A DNA stretch of 64,000 nt from Aeromicrobium sp. (GCA_014377785.1 JACMOZ010000038.1:88513-152512), one strand, 5' to 3'; numbered from the stretch's first letter, positions 52,532 to 64,000 are shown. Made by a program: numbers and translations. The notes: a model not told the origin generated them from the sequence alone.

Positions 52532-54620
52532 TCAGATTTCGGCGGCGATCATGCCGCGGAGTTCCTTTTTGAGTTCGCTGATCTCATCACGGAGTCTTGC
52601 CGCGACTTCGAACTGGAGCGCGGCAGCCGAAGCGTGCATCTGCTCACTGAGCTCGGCGATGAGCTCGGCCAGCTCGCCGGCCGGTCGGTCTGCGAGCGAA
52701 GCCGTGTGCTGGCCGATCGGAGACGCCGCCCTCCTGCCACCCTTGCGTCCACCGGTCTGCGCCAGCAGCGTCGACGTGTCGGCATCCTCACGGGCCAGCA
52801 TGTCGGTGATGTCGCCGATCTTTTTGCGCAATGGCGTCGGATCGATGCCGTGGGCCGTGTTGTAGGCGACTTGGATCTCGCGGCGACGATTGGTCTCGTC
52901 GATCGCCAGTTCCATCGACGCCGTGATCTTGTCGGCGTACATGATGACCTGGCCGGAGACATTTCGTGCGGCTCGCCCAATCGTCTGGATGAGCGACCGT
53001 CCCGACCGCAAAAAGCCTTCCTTGTCGGCATCGAGGATCGCCACCAGGCTCACCTCGGGAAGATCCAGACCCTCACGCAGCAAGTTGATGCCGACGAGGA
53101 CGTCATAGTCCCCCATCCGCAATTCGCGCAGCAATTCGACTCGCCTGAGAGTGTCGACTTCGCTGTGGAGGTAGCGCGTGCGGATGCCGGCTTCGAGGAG
53201 ATAGTCGGTCAGATCTTCGGACATCTTCTTGGTCAGCGTCGTCACGAGAATGCGTTCTTGCCGCTCGACCCGCAACCGGATCTGTGCGATGAGGTCGTCA
53301 ATCTGGCCCTTGGTCGGCTTGACTATGACTTCGGGGTCGATGAGTCCGGTCGGTCGAATTATCTGTTGGACGATCTCGCCGCCGGTCTTCTCCGTCTCAT
53401 AAGGCCCTGGCGTTGCCGAGAGGTAGACGGTCTGGCCGACTCGATCGAGGAATTCGGGCCACCGCAACGGCCGGTTGTCCATCGCGCTCGGCAGTCGGAA
53501 ACCGTGTTCGACGAGGGTGCGCTTGCGCGACATGTCGCCTTCATACATGGCACCGATTTGCGGCACCGTCACATGCGACTCGTCGATCACAAGCAGGAAG
53601 TCTTCGGGGAAATAGTCGAGCAGGCAGTTGGGCGCCGACCCCGGCGTGCGCTGGTCCATGTGACGCGAATAGTTTTCGATGCCCGCGCAAGTGCCGATCT
53701 GCTGCATCATCTCGATGTCGTATGTCGTGCGCATGCGCAGGCGCTGGGCCTCAAGAAGTTTGCCCTCGCCTTCGAGCACAGCAAGCCTCTCGGCGAGCTC
53801 GGCCCGAATCGTGGGAATGGCACGTTCCATGATCTCCGGGCCGACCGCGTAGTGGGTCGCGGCGCCGACATAAAGCTCAGGCTCGTCACTGAGGATTTCA
53901 CCCGTGAGCGGATGGAGGGTCATCAGTCTTTCGACTTCGTCGCCGAAGAACTCCAGTCGAACTGCGAGCTCTTGGTAGACCGGAAAGATCTCGATCGTGT
54001 CGCCCTTGACCCTGAACGTGCCGCGGGTGCTGGCGATGTCGTTTCGCGCGTACTGGGCCTGCACGAGGGTTTTGAGGAGTTCGGAACGCGGCATCTCGGT
54101 GCCGACCTTGAAATGCATCATCCGGTTGAGATATTCCTCGGCGGAACCGAGGCCATAAATGCAGGAGACGGTTGCCACGACGACAACATCGCGACGCGTC
54201 AACAACGACCAGGTCGCCGAGTGCCGCAGACGCTCGACCTCCTCGTTGACCGAGGAGTCCTTTTCGATGTAGGTGTCGGTCTGCGGGACATAGGCCTCGG
54301 GTTGGTAGTAGTCGTAATACGACACGAAATATTCGACAGCATTGTCGGGGAAATATCCACGGAGTTCGTTGGCGAACTGTGCCGCAAGCGTCTTGTTGGG
54401 CTGCAACACCAAAACGGGACGCTGTATGCGCTCGGTGAGCCACGCGATCGTTGCCGTCTTGCCGGTGCCGGTCGCACCGAGAAGGAGGACATCCTGTTCG
54501 CCGGAGTTGATCCTACGTTCGAGTTCGGCGATCGCGGTCGGCTGATCGCCACCGGGTTGGAAGTCGGAAACGACGTGCAGGGGCGCCACCTGCCGGCGCA
54601 AATCGTCAAGCGGTCTCATA
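52532..54620 (-). CDS. uvrB: excinuclease ABC subunit B
   Basis: [81 protein letters not shown]. Confidence 0.97.
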
Positions 54621-54687
54621 GTTATCGAGCCTACGGGCAAGGAGAGACAGTTTCGCGTCGAGGCATAGCCCCGTCTACGCTTAGCCC

Positions 54688-55353
54688 ATGGTCAACTCGC
54701 CACGTCGGATTCAGCGCGAGCAGGAAATTCTCGCTGCCACCAGAGTGCTTTTCGACGAACGCGGCCTGCGTGACGCCCAGATCGAGGACATTGCCAAGGC
54801 CGTCGGCATTAATCGCGCCATCATTTATCGCCACTTCAACGGCAAAGAAGAACTCTTCGCGATGACCCTTGTCGGTTATCTCAACGAACTCGACGCCGCC
54901 CTGTCCCTGGATGACCATCCCGAGGGAGACCCGACAGAGCGATTGCGCCGCGTGACCGGCGCGTTTCTGGAGTTCGGCGAGACGTACCCGGCATTCGTGG
55001 ACTGCGCCCATTCACTGTTGCGCCGACGTGGTGACGAACTGATGGCCGAGATCAGCGAAGCCGTGATGTTCCGCCTAGGGCGCAGTATGACCGCGTGTCT
55101 CAACCACGTGGTCGAAGCGCTGGAAGCCGGTGTCAAGAGCGGTGACTTCGAGGTCCGCGATCCGTTCCTGCTCGCCAACATCTTCTACAATCAGGCCCTT
55201 GGAGGACTCAACCTCGCGCGATTGCAACTGACCGTACGCGAAGGCAATCCCGGTCTGCCCACCGTCGATCAGGTGTCCTTCGACGAAGTGAAGTCCTACA
55301 TCGTCGAGGGAGCCGTCGCGATGGCTCGCGGCGTCGGCGCCCAGACGTTATAA
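54688..55353 (+). CDS. TetR family transcriptional regulator
   Basis: [52 protein letters not shown]. Confidence 0.93.
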   Translation: MVNSPRRIQREQEILAATRVLFDERGLRDAQIEDIAKAVGINRAIIYRHFNGKEELFAMTLVGYLNELDAALSLDDHPEGDPTERLRRVTGAFLEFGETYPAFVDCAHSLLRRRGDELMAEISEAVMFRLGRSMTACLNHVVEALEAGVKSGDFEVRDPFLLANIFYNQALGGLNLARLQLTVREGNPGLPTVDQVSFDEVKSYIVEGAVAMARGVGAQTL

Positions 55354-55416
55354 CACCGTCCCGATAACACCGTCCGGATAGTTGCCGCCTGCCCGCCTAC
55401 CCGGAGGAGAGGGGGA

Positions 55417-56778
55417 TCAGCTTTCGATGATGGCGGTGACGCCCTGACCGCCGGCAGCACAAATCGAGATGATGCCGCGGCCGCCGCCTCTTTTCTCCGA
55501 AATGAGCTTCGCGAGGTTGGCGATGATGCGTCCGCCTGTTGCTGCGAAGGGATGACCCGCCGCGAGCGACGAACCGTTGACATTGAGTTTGCTTCGGTCG
55601 ATCGCGCCGAGCGGCTTGTCGAGTCCGAGGCGTTCCTTGCAGAAAATCGGGTTTTCCCAGGCCTGCAGCGTGGCCAGCACCTGTGAAGCGAAGGCTTCAT
55701 GGATCTCGTAGAAGTCGAAGTCCTGCAGGCTCAGGCCATTGCGGGCCAGCATGCGCGGCATCGCGTAGACGGGAGCCATCAGCAGGCCATCAACGCCGTT
55801 GACGTAGTCCACTGCGGCCGTCTCATAGTCCTTGAAATAGGCAAGGGGTTTCCAGCCCCGCTTCCTGGCTTCATCGTCCGAAGCGAGAAGCACAACCGAG
55901 GCGCCGTCGGTCAGGGGTGTCGAGTTCGCGGCCGTCATGGTCGCGCCCTCGCCCTTACCGAACACGGGCTTGAGTGTCGCAAGCCTGTCGATCGTCGATC
56001 CGGCACGAAGGTTCTGATCGCGATCGAGGCCGAGGTACGGCGTCAGTAGGTCCTCTTGGAAACCACGGTCGTACGCAGCCGCGAGGTTCTTGTGCGACAA
56101 AACAGTCAGTTCGTCCTGATCTTCACGTCTGATGCCCATTTCGAGGGCGGTGATTGCCGCGCTGTCACCCATCGAAAGACCCGTACGAGGTTCGCTGTTT
56201 TGCGGGATCGATGGGACGAGGTCGCCCGGGCGCACCTTGATGAGGGCGGTGATGCGTCCCTTGATGTCCTTGGCGCGGTTGGCTTCGAGCAAGATCTTGC
56301 GGAGTTTTTCGCCGACGGCAATCGGCGCATCGGACGTCGTGTCCGACCCGCCGGCGATGCCGGACTCGATGCGGCCGAGGGCGATCTTGTTGGCAACCTG
56401 GATGGCCGCCTGAATGCCGGTGTCACACGCCTGCTGGATGTCATTGGCGGGAGTGGTGGGCGAAAGTTTGGAACCAAGCACCGCTTCACGGGCCAGGTTG
56501 AAGTCGCGACTGTGCTTGAGAACGGCACCAGCGACAAACTCGCCGACTGATTCGCCTTCGAGCCCGAAACGCTCGACCAGGCCATCGAGAGCGAAAGTGA
56601 GCATGTCCTGATTGGAGGCATACGAATAGGCCGTGTTGGACCGGGCGAACGGAATGCGGTTGCCGCCGATGATGGCAACACGGCGGACCCCGTTTGGCAA
56701 TTTTTTACCGGCTGTCGCAGCGCTCCCGCTCTCCACAGTCTTCCTTGCCGTCTTCTTCGCTGCTGTGGTGCCGGCCAT
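55417..56778 (-). CDS. acetyl-CoA C-acyltransferase (thiolase)
   Basis: RVAIIGGNRIPFARSNTAYS, QACDTGIQAAIQVANKIALGRIESGIAGGSDTTSDAPI, ANLAKLISEKRGGGRGIISICAAGGQGVTAIIES. Confidence 0.93.
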   Translation of the reverse strand: MAGTTAAKKTARKTVESGSAATAGKKLPNGVRRVAIIGGNRIPFARSNTAYSYASNQDMLTFALDGLVERFGLEGESVGEFVAGAVLKHSRDFNLAREAVLGSKLSPTTPANDIQQACDTGIQAAIQVANKIALGRIESGIAGGSDTTSDAPIAVGEKLRKILLEANRAKDIKGRITALIKVRPGDLVPSIPQNSEPRTGLSMGDSAAITALEMGIRREDQDELTVLSHKNLAAAYDRGFQEDLLTPYLGLDRDQNLRAGSTIDRLATLKPVFGKGEGATMTAANSTPLTDGASVVLLASDDEARKRGWKPLAYFKDYETAAVDYVNGVDGLLMAPVYAMPRMLARNGLSLQDFDFYEIHEAFASQVLATLQAWENPIFCKERLGLDKPLGAIDRSKLNVNGSSLAAGHPFAATGGRIIANLAKLISEKRGGGRGIISICAAGGQGVTAIIES

Positions 56779-56808
56779 TGCGTTCTCCTGGTTCTTCGCG
56801 AACGATGT

Positions 56809-56827
56809 TGTTCGAACCTAGTTCGAA
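56809..56827. promoter_or_regulatory. double GTTCGAAC operator-like site in the divergent thiolase/FabG promoter region
   Basis: GTTCGAAC-CTA-GTTCGAAC. Confidence 0.5.
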
Positions 56828-56936
56828 CGTTATGGAACCCACACCCGATTGTGTGGACTGGTGTTGTAACAAAAGGTTACAGTTTTGACACTAATTCAGA
56901 TACCGCTGGTATGCGAGAGATAGGACACACACCACC

Positions 56937-58283
56937 ATGAGCGACCGTTATCAGTCACTTGCACACAATCCGATCGGCAAGTTCCTGGTCAAGAACCTTG
57001 GTCTGCCCAACCCTCCCTACCTCGAACGCTGGGAAGAGGGAGCTCCCCTTGTCAACGGAACCGTGCTCATCGGCGCCGCTAAAGGCAGTGTTTTGGGCAA
57101 AAAGCTCGCCGACACGCTCAAGGCCAGCCGCATCGTAACCGCCGCCAAGAACGTCGAGGGTGACAAATACAAGGGGCTCGTCTTCGACGCCACCGGAATC
57201 GGCAACGCCGCAGACCTCGTTGCCATCACCAAATTCTTCACCCCCGTGCTTCGAAGCCTCAGGGTGTGCGGACGGGTCGTCGTCATCGGCACTCTTCCCG
57301 AGGCCACCACGACCGACGGCTCCTCGATCGCCCAGCGCGCCCTCGAAGGCTTCGTCCGTTCACTTGCCAAGGAAGTCGGCCGCGGCAGTTCGGCAAACCT
57401 GGTCTATGTAGGCAAGGGCGCCGAGGAGTCGCTCGGCTCGACCCTTGAGTTCCTGTTGTCCCCCAAGTCGGCGTATGTGTCCGGCCAGGTCGTACGCCTC
57501 GGCGCCACGCATCTTGTCGCGGCCGACAAAGTCACCGATCCGGCCAAGCCGCTCGCTGGCAAGGTCGCCCTCGTGACCGGCGCTTCGCGCGGACTCGGCG
57601 CCGCCATGGCACGCACCCTGCACCGCGACGGGGCGACCATCGTCGGCCTTGACGTCCCCCAACTGGGGGCCGACCTCACAAAACTCACCGAAGAACTGGG
57701 TGGGGGGTCGATCACCGTCGACATCACCGGTAAGGATGCGCCGCAACGGATTGCGAAATATCTCAAGGACAACTACCAGGGTGTCGATATCGTCGTCCAC
57801 AACGCTGGCATTACGCGCGACAAGCGACTCATGAACATGAAGCGCGAGAACTGGAGCCTGGTCGTCGACATCAGCGTGGGTGCCCCGCAACGCATCACTG
57901 CTGAACTTCTCAAGCAAGGGCTCATCCACAAAGGCGGCCGGGTCATCGGCGTCTCGTCGATAGCGGGCATCGCCGGCAACAATGGGCAGACCAACTACGG
58001 CACCGCCAAGGCCGGCGTCATCGGTTTCGTCAATGATCTGTCCAAGCGCGCCGCGGCCGACGGCATCAGTGTCAATGCCGTTGCCCCGGGCTTCATCGAG
58101 ACCGACATGGTCAAGACGATCCCACTCGGCATCCGCGAAGCCGGTCGGCGGATGAACTCGATGTCGCAAGGCGGGTTGCCGATCGACGTCGCCGAAGCCA
58201 TCGCCTGGTATGCCAACCCCGGCTCGTCGGCCGTCAGCGGCAACACGGTCCGGGTCTGCGGCCAGAGCCTGCTCGGTGCCTGA
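56937..58283 (+). CDS. 3-oxoacyl-ACP/CoA reductase, FabG4-like, with N-terminal extension
   Basis: C-terminal SDR: LVTGASRGLGAAMARTLHRDGATIVGLDVP, VVHNAGITRDKRLMNM, YGTAKAGVIGFVNDLSKRAAADGISVNAVAPGFIETDM. Confidence 0.92.
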   Translation: MSDRYQSLAHNPIGKFLVKNLGLPNPPYLERWEEGAPLVNGTVLIGAAKGSVLGKKLADTLKASRIVTAAKNVEGDKYKGLVFDATGIGNAADLVAITKFFTPVLRSLRVCGRVVVIGTLPEATTTDGSSIAQRALEGFVRSLAKEVGRGSSANLVYVGKGAEESLGSTLEFLLSPKSAYVSGQVVRLGATHLVAADKVTDPAKPLAGKVALVTGASRGLGAAMARTLHRDGATIVGLDVPQLGADLTKLTEELGGGSITVDITGKDAPQRIAKYLKDNYQGVDIVVHNAGITRDKRLMNMKRENWSLVVDISVGAPQRITAELLKQGLIHKGGRVIGVSSIAGIAGNNGQTNYGTAKAGVIGFVNDLSKRAAADGISVNAVAPGFIETDMVKTIPLGIREAGRRMNSMSQGGLPIDVAEAIAWYANPGSSAVSGNTVRVCGQSLLGA

Positions 58284-58284
58284 C

Positions 58285-59166
58285 ATGACAACCCGCAGCT
58301 TCGCGAAGGCTCCGTCGGGAATCCCGCTTTATCTCAAGGCGGTGCTTCCCGCGCTTCCCGTGATCGGCAGGCTCCCCGGCATCAAACACGCCGAGGGAGT
58401 CATTCCAGATCTCGTCCTTGAGCGCACGGGCGTCACGACGGACCCGGCTCATTTGGGGGCCTACAACGACGTATGCGGTTTCGCCCGTGGCGATTCGTTG
58501 CCGGTCACCTATCCCAATCTTGCGGCGTTCGGGCTGCACATGGCCTTGATGACCGACACGGCCTTCCCGTTCGCACCGATGGGTCTCGTGCACCTGCGCA
58601 ACTCGATCACTCAGCGCCGGCCGATCGGCGTCGGCGAAGCATTCGATGTCTCCGTACACGCCGCAGATCTGCGCCCGCATCCCAAGGGCAAACTTGTCGA
58701 TCTGCTCACGTCGGTGTCCATCGATGGCGAAATCGTGTGGGAAGAAGTCACCACCTTGTTCAGCCGCGGCAAGGGAGGTGCCAAGGAGGATTCCCCGGCA
58801 CCGCTCGCCGGAGTCGACGCCCCCGATGGAATCGTGCACTGGCGGATGGGCGGCAACCTGGGCCGCCGCTATGGCGCCGTTTCCGGCGACCGCAATCCAA
58901 TCCACCTCTACCCGGTGACCGCCAAGGCTTTCGGCTTCTCGAGCAACATCGCGCACGGCATGTGGACGAAGGCACATTGTCTTGCCGCGCTGCAGAACAG
59001 ACTGCCCGACGCCTACACGGTGCACGTCGAGTCCAAGAAGCCGATCCTGTTGCCCAACACCACCATCTTCGGTTCCGAACCGACCGTCGACGGCTTCCTG
59101 TTCGGGGTCAAAGACTCGAAGAAGCCGGTTACTCACCTCACCGGGCGGATCATGAACGCCAGGTAA
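58285..59166 (+). CDS. MaoC/HtdX-like 3-hydroxyacyl dehydratase
   Basis: GRRYGAVSGDRNPIHLYPVTAKAFGFSSNIAHGMWTKAHCLAAL hydratase-2 motif. Confidence 0.9.
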   Translation: MTTRSFAKAPSGIPLYLKAVLPALPVIGRLPGIKHAEGVIPDLVLERTGVTTDPAHLGAYNDVCGFARGDSLPVTYPNLAAFGLHMALMTDTAFPFAPMGLVHLRNSITQRRPIGVGEAFDVSVHAADLRPHPKGKLVDLLTSVSIDGEIVWEEVTTLFSRGKGGAKEDSPAPLAGVDAPDGIVHWRMGGNLGRRYGAVSGDRNPIHLYPVTAKAFGFSSNIAHGMWTKAHCLAALQNRLPDAYTVHVESKKPILLPNTTIFGSEPTVDGFLFGVKDSKKPVTHLTGRIMNAR

Positions 59167-59173
59167 ATGGTTG

Positions 59174-60046
59174 TCAGGACTTCGGCACGATGTGCCGGAT
59201 CAGGCCTTCCTGAGCGACACTGGCGACGAGCGCGCCGTCCTGAGAGAACACGCTTGCGGTGCAGAGTCCGCGGGCGCCCGATGCCGACGGAGATGTCTGG
59301 TCGTAGAGCAGCCATTGATCGACCGCGATCGGTCGGTGGAACCAGATCGTATGGTCGAGGGAGGCAGGCTGGACACTGGGTGAGCCAATGAACTGACCGT
59401 GCGGCACGAGGGCAGCGCCGAGCAGACTCAAGTCGCTGATGTAGGTGAATGCCGCATTGTGCAGGTTCGATGACGCGGGCAAAGTTCCATCGGCGCGAAA
59501 CCACAACCGCTGGCAGACCGGCACGAAGGCACGCTGCGGATCATCGGGCAAACGGTTGTCGCCGACGTAGCGCATGTCGAAGGCCGCCCACTCCTTCTTC
59601 CAGTCAGTTTCGTACTGCGTCCCGCGCAATTTGATGATGTCGGAGAGCGGCGCAGTCTCTTCGGGCGGCGGCACGATGGGCATCGCGTCCTGGTGGTCCC
59701 AGCCGTCTTCGTGCTTCTGGAACGATGCCGTCATGTAGAAAATGATCTCGCCGTGTTGGCGGGCGGCAACCCGCCGGGTGTTGAAGGATCCACCGTCGCG
59801 AACATTCTCGACGTCATAGACGATCGGGATCCGCGGATCTCCGCCGAGGATGAAATACAGGTGCATGGAATGCACGTGCCGTTCATCGGGAACTGTGAGC
59901 TGGGCCGCCATCAACGCCTGGGCGGCCACTTGTCCGCCGAAGACACGTTTCAGCGACGAGGACTCCGGTTGCCGACCGCGATAGAGACCGACTTCGAGTT
60001 GCTCAAGGTCGAGGAGGCCGACGATTTCTTCGAGTGAGGAGGGCAT
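59174..60046 (-). CDS. acyl-CoA thioesterase II
   Basis: GRQPESSSLKRVFGGQVAAQALMAAQLTVPDERHVHSMHLYFILGGDPRIPIVYDVENVRDGGSFNTRRVAARQ. Confidence 0.93.
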   Translation of the reverse strand: MPSSLEEIVGLLDLEQLEVGLYRGRQPESSSLKRVFGGQVAAQALMAAQLTVPDERHVHSMHLYFILGGDPRIPIVYDVENVRDGGSFNTRRVAARQHGEIIFYMTASFQKHEDGWDHQDAMPIVPPPEETAPLSDIIKLRGTQYETDWKKEWAAFDMRYVGDNRLPDDPQRAFVPVCQRLWFRADGTLPASSNLHNAAFTYISDLSLLGAALVPHGQFIGSPSVQPASLDHTIWFHRPIAVDQWLLYDQTSPSASGARGLCTASVFSQDGALVASVAQEGLIRHIVPKS

Positions 60047-60105
60047 CCGATCATCCTAGTGAACTCGCCGTTCGGCACGCGAGCGGCAAAACCGTGAGTT
60101 CGGAC

Positions 60106-61017
60106 TCAGTTGTCATCATTCTTGCGCGTTCGCGCGAGGAATTGCTCAAATTGTTTGGCCAACTCGTCGCCGCTGGGGAGCTCTTCGTCGCTCGCCAGGA
60201 GCGACTCGGCCGCTCCTCTGGTGAAGGCGTCGTATTGCTGTTCGAGGCCGCTGAGCAGTTCGCCACCATCCTGGTCGGCGATCTGCTGCTCGATCTCGGC
60301 CATTGCGGTGCCTTGACGCAGGCGCAACTCCTCGAGGTCAAGGCGCAGGTCGGTGCGGTCGGAGACGGCATCGAGAAGGGCAAGAGCGGCAGTCGGGTAG
60401 TCGATCTGCGCGAGATAATGTGGCACATGGACGACATAACCCGCGGCATCGTGGCCCAACTGGCCGAGCCGATATTCGAGCAACGCCTGTGCCGACGACG
60501 GGATGGTCACTTGTGCCGACCACAGGTTTTTGCGGTCGACGAGTTGAGGCCGGGTGCCGTGCGACGTGATCATGAGCGGACGCGTATGCGGCACGCCCAT
60601 CGGCACCGAACCGAGGCCGAGCGTCAGCGATACGTCGAATTCTTCGACGACGTCATGAAGTTCGGAGATGAAGCGTTCCCATTGGAAATCTGGTTCGGGT
60701 CCGGCCAGAAGGAGATAGGGCCGGTCGTCGAGATCGTGTTCAAGCACGACGTCGAGGGCCGGCTCGTCATAGTCCTCGTAGTGGTCACCGCGGAACGTGA
60801 TGAGCGGTCGACGGGCGCGATAGTCGTAATAAGAATCGGCATCGAAACTGTAGAGCACCTCGCCTTCACCCGAACTCAACTCGGCTGCAGCGATGCGCGG
60901 CGCGGAGCCAGCGCCGAGAAATCCGTCAAGGGCGTGAATCAGCACCGGCCGCTCGGAAAACCGGCGGGCGTCGTCATCACTTTTTCTGTCACTAATACGT
61001 CGTTGAAGCCACTTCAT
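60106..61017 (-). CDS. PAC2 family (proteasome assembly chaperone-like) protein
   Basis: RPVLIHALDGFLGAGSAPRIAAAEL, RRPLITFRGDHYEDYDEPALDVVLEHDLDDRPYLLLAGPEPDFQWERFI. Confidence 0.9.
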   Translation of the reverse strand: MKWLQRRISDRKSDDDARRFSERPVLIHALDGFLGAGSAPRIAAAELSSGEGEVLYSFDADSYYDYRARRPLITFRGDHYEDYDEPALDVVLEHDLDDRPYLLLAGPEPDFQWERFISELHDVVEEFDVSLTLGLGSVPMGVPHTRPLMITSHGTRPQLVDRKNLWSAQVTIPSSAQALLEYRLGQLGHDAAGYVVHVPHYLAQIDYPTAALALLDAVSDRTDLRLDLEELRLRQGTAMAEIEQQIADQDGGELLSGLEQQYDAFTRGAAESLLASDEELPSGDELAKQFEQFLARTRKNDDN

Positions 61018-61027
61018 AGTCAATGCC

Positions 61028-62926
61028 TCAGATCACGCCGATATTCCCGGACCGGGCGGCATTCGCGTTTAATACTGCTTCGGTGTCCGCGGCGATCGCG
61101 GTGGGGGTCAGACCGAGTCGTTCGAGTATCACTGCACGCTTGGCGTGGAGATAGAACTGCTGGTCGACGGCGTGCACCCGAATGGGCGTGTTGATGTCGG
61201 CATCGAGCAGGGCCTGGGTGAACATCGAACCGACGCCCCCGTTGCGACCATTGTCCTCGACCGTCACGACCAGGCCGAAATCGGCCGCCATCGCTATGAG
61301 CTCCGAATCGAGGGGCTTGACCCAGCGCGGATCGGCGACGGTGACGCCGTGACCTGCGGAGCGAAGGATTTCGGCGGCTTCGACGCAGGTATGGGCAAGC
61401 GAGCCGATGGCAACGATCAGGACGTCTTTGGCGTCGTCACGCGACAACACGTCGAACGACCCGATGCGTTCCAACGCTACGAGATCGTCGGCGACAGGTC
61501 CCTTGGCGAAACGGACCGCCGTCGGCGCATCGCTGACATCGACGGCTTCGCGCAGTTGTTCGCGCAGTTGGGCGCCGTCGCGCGGTGCGGCAAGGCGCAG
61601 CGTCGGAACGATCTGGAGCAACGACATGTCCCACATACCGTTGTGGCTTGCACCGTCGTCACCGGTGACTCCGGCACGGTCGAGCACAAACGTCACTCCG
61701 CATTTGTGCAGAGCGACATCGAGAAGAACCTGGTCAAATGCCCGATTGAGGAACGTCGAATACAGCGCGACGACCGGGTGTAAACCGCCCATCGCGAGGC
61801 CGGCAGCACTCGTCACCGCATGCTGTTCAGCGATGCCGACGTCGAACACGCGGTCCGGAAATTTATCGGCAAAAGCATCGAGGCCGACCGGATAAAGCAT
61901 GGCTGCGGTGATGCCGACGATATCGGGTCGTTCATCGGCGATACGGACGATCTCGTCACGAAACACCGATGTCCAGCCCGCGGGCGCCATGCTGATGGCT
62001 TCGCCCGTATGCCGGTCGAAGGGGTTGGCCTGGTGCATCTGGTCGTTTTCGTTGTTGACCGCGATGTCATAGCCGTGGCCCTTGGTGGTGAGGACATGGA
62101 CCAGCACCGGACCGTTGAACTTCTTGGCCCGAGTCAGCGCAAGTTCGACCGATTCGAGGTCATGACCGTCGATCGGCCCGAGGTATTTGATGCCGAGATC
62201 CTCGAACATGCCCTGGGGCGCAAGGACGTCCTTAATGCCCTTCTTGATGGCATGCAGTGCGTCATACGCGACCGGTCCGACGCGGCTGGTGCGGTTGAGC
62301 CGTTCCTTGATCGCGTGCAACGTCGGTTCGTAGCGCGGATTGGTGCGAATGCTGGTGAGGTGGTTCGCGAGTCCGCCGACGGTCGGTGTGTAGGAGCGGC
62401 CGTTGTCGTTGACGACGATGACGAGTTTGCGGCTCTTGTCGGCGGCGATATTGTTGAGGGCCTCCCACGCCATACCGCCCGTGAGCGCTCCGTCGCCGAT
62501 GACAGCGACGACGTGATCGTCCTTGCCAAGGATCGCGTTGGCCTTCGCCATACCGTCGGCATAGGACAAGCTCGTCGATGCGTGCGAGTTCTCAACCCAG
62601 TCGTGCTCAGACTCGGCTTGGCAGGGATAACCCGACAGTCCGCCTTCGGTGCGCAAGGTGGCGAATTCACCCGCCCTCCCGGTGAGCATTTTGTGTACGT
62701 ACGCCTGGTGGCCGGTATCCCACACGATCCGATCCGCTGGCGACTCAAAAACGCGATGAATGGCCATCGTCAGTTCGACGACACCGAGGTTGGGACCGAG
62801 GTGACCGCCGTTGGCTGCGACGGAGGCGACGAGGCGCTCGCGTATTTCGGCGGCAAGCTCGGTCAATTGGGCCGTCGTCAGGGTGCGCAGATCTGCCGGC
62901 CCGACGATTGTGTCGAGAACACTCAT
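61028..62926 (-). CDS. dxs: 1-deoxy-D-xylulose-5-phosphate synthase
   Basis: ATG at 62926 ([17 protein letters not shown]); [66 protein letters not shown]. Confidence 0.96.
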   Translation of the reverse strand: MSVLDTIVGPADLRTLTTAQLTELAAEIRERLVASVAANGGHLGPNLGVVELTMAIHRVFESPADRIVWDTGHQAYVHKMLTGRAGEFATLRTEGGLSGYPCQAESEHDWVENSHASTSLSYADGMAKANAILGKDDHVVAVIGDGALTGGMAWEALNNIAADKSRKLVIVVNDNGRSYTPTVGGLANHLTSIRTNPRYEPTLHAIKERLNRTSRVGPVAYDALHAIKKGIKDVLAPQGMFEDLGIKYLGPIDGHDLESVELALTRAKKFNGPVLVHVLTTKGHGYDIAVNNENDQMHQANPFDRHTGEAISMAPAGWTSVFRDEIVRIADERPDIVGITAAMLYPVGLDAFADKFPDRVFDVGIAEQHAVTSAAGLAMGGLHPVVALYSTFLNRAFDQVLLDVALHKCGVTFVLDRAGVTGDDGASHNGMWDMSLLQIVPTLRLAAPRDGAQLREQLREAVDVSDAPTAVRFAKGPVADDLVALERIGSFDVLSRDDAKDVLIVAIGSLAHTCVEAAEILRSAGHGVTVADPRWVKPLDSELIAMAADFGLVVTVEDNGRNGGVGSMFTQALLDADINTPIRVHAVDQQFYLHAKRAVILERLGLTPTAIAADTEAVLNANAARSGNIGVI

Positions 62927-62963
62927 ACGGTCTCCCTTCCGTTTTCCAACGTAACGATTCAGT

Positions 62964-63968
62964 CTACCGGGGTGTCGCGGAGGGCACGTCCAAGACGGCG
63001 ATGGTGGTCTGTTCGAAACTACCCAGCCAAACCTTGTCGCCCAACTGCCGGACACCCGTGGCCTTGCCGAAGCGCTCATTCTTGCCGTCGATGTTGTGGA
63101 CCAGTTTGCCTGCGGGATCAAAAGCCTGGATCTGCACGAGGGACTTGGCTTGCGGCTGAAACTTTTGTGGCAACGCCCAGATGGCAGTGCGTATCGCCGG
63201 ATGCCTCGGCAATGCCAGGTCGAGGGCCTTGTCGCGCGGAGACGCGATGGCCACCCAGATATTGCCGTCCTCGCCGGTCGAGATGTTGTCGGGGAAGCCC
63301 TTGAGGACCTGGCCGAAGGGCTCGGTCGTGCCATGCTGGGGTCCGGTGAGCCAATGCCGTTTGAGCGAGTAGCCGGCCGTCTCGGCGACGACGACGAACG
63401 ACTCGTCAAGCGACAACGCAACGCCGTTGGCGAAAGCAAGGCCCCTGAGGATCAGCTCAACGGTGCCGTCGGGGTTCCGGCGGAAAAGTCGCCCGGTCGG
63501 GTCATGTTCGAGCAGATCGCCGCGCCAATGGTCGAAGCCGAACTTACGGCTGGAGTCGGTGAAATATATAGTGCCGTCCTTGCTGACGGCCGCGTTGTTG
63601 CAGAACACATAGGGAGTATCTTCGTATTCGGCGGACAGCCTCGTGATCGTGCCGGAGTCCACGTCGACGTGAAGAAGTCCGCGGTACGCGTCACAGACCA
63701 CCAGGCCGCCGTCGGGATGGCGTTCGATTCCCAGTGGCCGGCCGCCGGTGTCCACGATGACCGTTTCGGCGCCGGAGCCGGCACCGATGGCGACAATCCG
63801 GCCGTCGAGCAGGCCGGTGACGATCCGACCGTCGGCGAGTTGGTGAACGTCTTCTGGGCCATAACCCGAGACGTCATACACCCGCATGTTGGTTGGTTCT
63901 GTCGTCGCCGAGGATGGCGCCGGGGCAGGTGGGCTCCACCGCTGCGGCTCAATGCTGGGTTTGCTCAT
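62964..63968 (-). CDS. SMP-30/gluconolactonase/strictosidine synthase-like protein
   Basis: [67 protein letters not shown]. Confidence 0.88.
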   Translation of the reverse strand: MSKPSIEPQRWSPPAPAPSSATTEPTNMRVYDVSGYGPEDVHQLADGRIVTGLLDGRIVAIGAGSGAETVIVDTGGRPLGIERHPDGGLVVCDAYRGLLHVDVDSGTITRLSAEYEDTPYVFCNNAAVSKDGTIYFTDSSRKFGFDHWRGDLLEHDPTGRLFRRNPDGTVELILRGLAFANGVALSLDESFVVVAETAGYSLKRHWLTGPQHGTTEPFGQVLKGFPDNISTGEDGNIWVAIASPRDKALDLALPRHPAIRTAIWALPQKFQPQAKSLVQIQAFDPAGKLVHNIDGKNERFGKATGVRQLGDKVWLGSFEQTTIAVLDVPSATPR

Positions 63969-64000
63969 GCGGACAACATTACGGGGCAGCCAGACGCGCC

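Noticed and set aside
52634-54865. 743-aa plus-strand ORF opposite uvrB
   Set aside because: Antisense shadow of a clearly identified uvrB; no recognisable domain.
56809-56827. Canonical LexA/SOS box upstream of the lipid genes
   Set aside because: Half-sites match, but the spacer is 3 nt instead of 4; kept only as an unassigned operator.
62927-63439. N-terminal extension of the dxs ORF (ORF 61028-63439)
   Set aside because: The extra segment is an out-of-frame read of the SMP-30 gene; the natural start is ATG 62926 with a purine-rich site.

Overview
This 64 kb window is a dense, mostly housekeeping chromosomal segment from a GC-rich Actinomycetota genome. The genus is not called. The tkt-tal-pgi-zwf-opcA-pgl-rbpA-secG-tpiA-pgk-gap-whiA-yvcK-rapZ-uvrC order is typical of actinomycetes. 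Main blocks, left to right: two acyl-CoA dehydrogenases; def and a frameshifted RibD/DHFR-like gene; an SPFH/NfeD pair; serB; moaA; SURF1; an ABC-F ATPase; a complete suf Fe-S operon with its SufR regulator; a convergent primase-polymerase/LigC pair; an ABC-2 transporter with ctaA; ctaB; the central carbon cluster; uvrC; uvrA; a P450; terC with a probable yybP-ykoY (Mn2+) riboswitch; uvrB; a TetR/thiolase/FabG4/MaoC lipid block; tesB; PAC2; dxs and an SMP-30 protein. I saw no rRNA, tRNA, CRISPR array, prophage or transposase. I found no clear new multi-gene defence or biosynthetic system. The most interesting signals are non-coding. They are: a 17-bp bidirectional promoter in which one TAGCCTA appears to serve two leaderless genes; about 18 start codons placed 6-7 nt after a TAnnnT hexamer; a leaderless micro-ORF ahead of tkt; a two-copy palindromic repeat family; REP-like palindromes that supply the stop codons of two genes; mutually exclusive hairpins ahead of the ABC-F gene; and several near-perfect operator palindromes. 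All calls are from reading the sequence and ORF track by eye. No database search or folding program was run.
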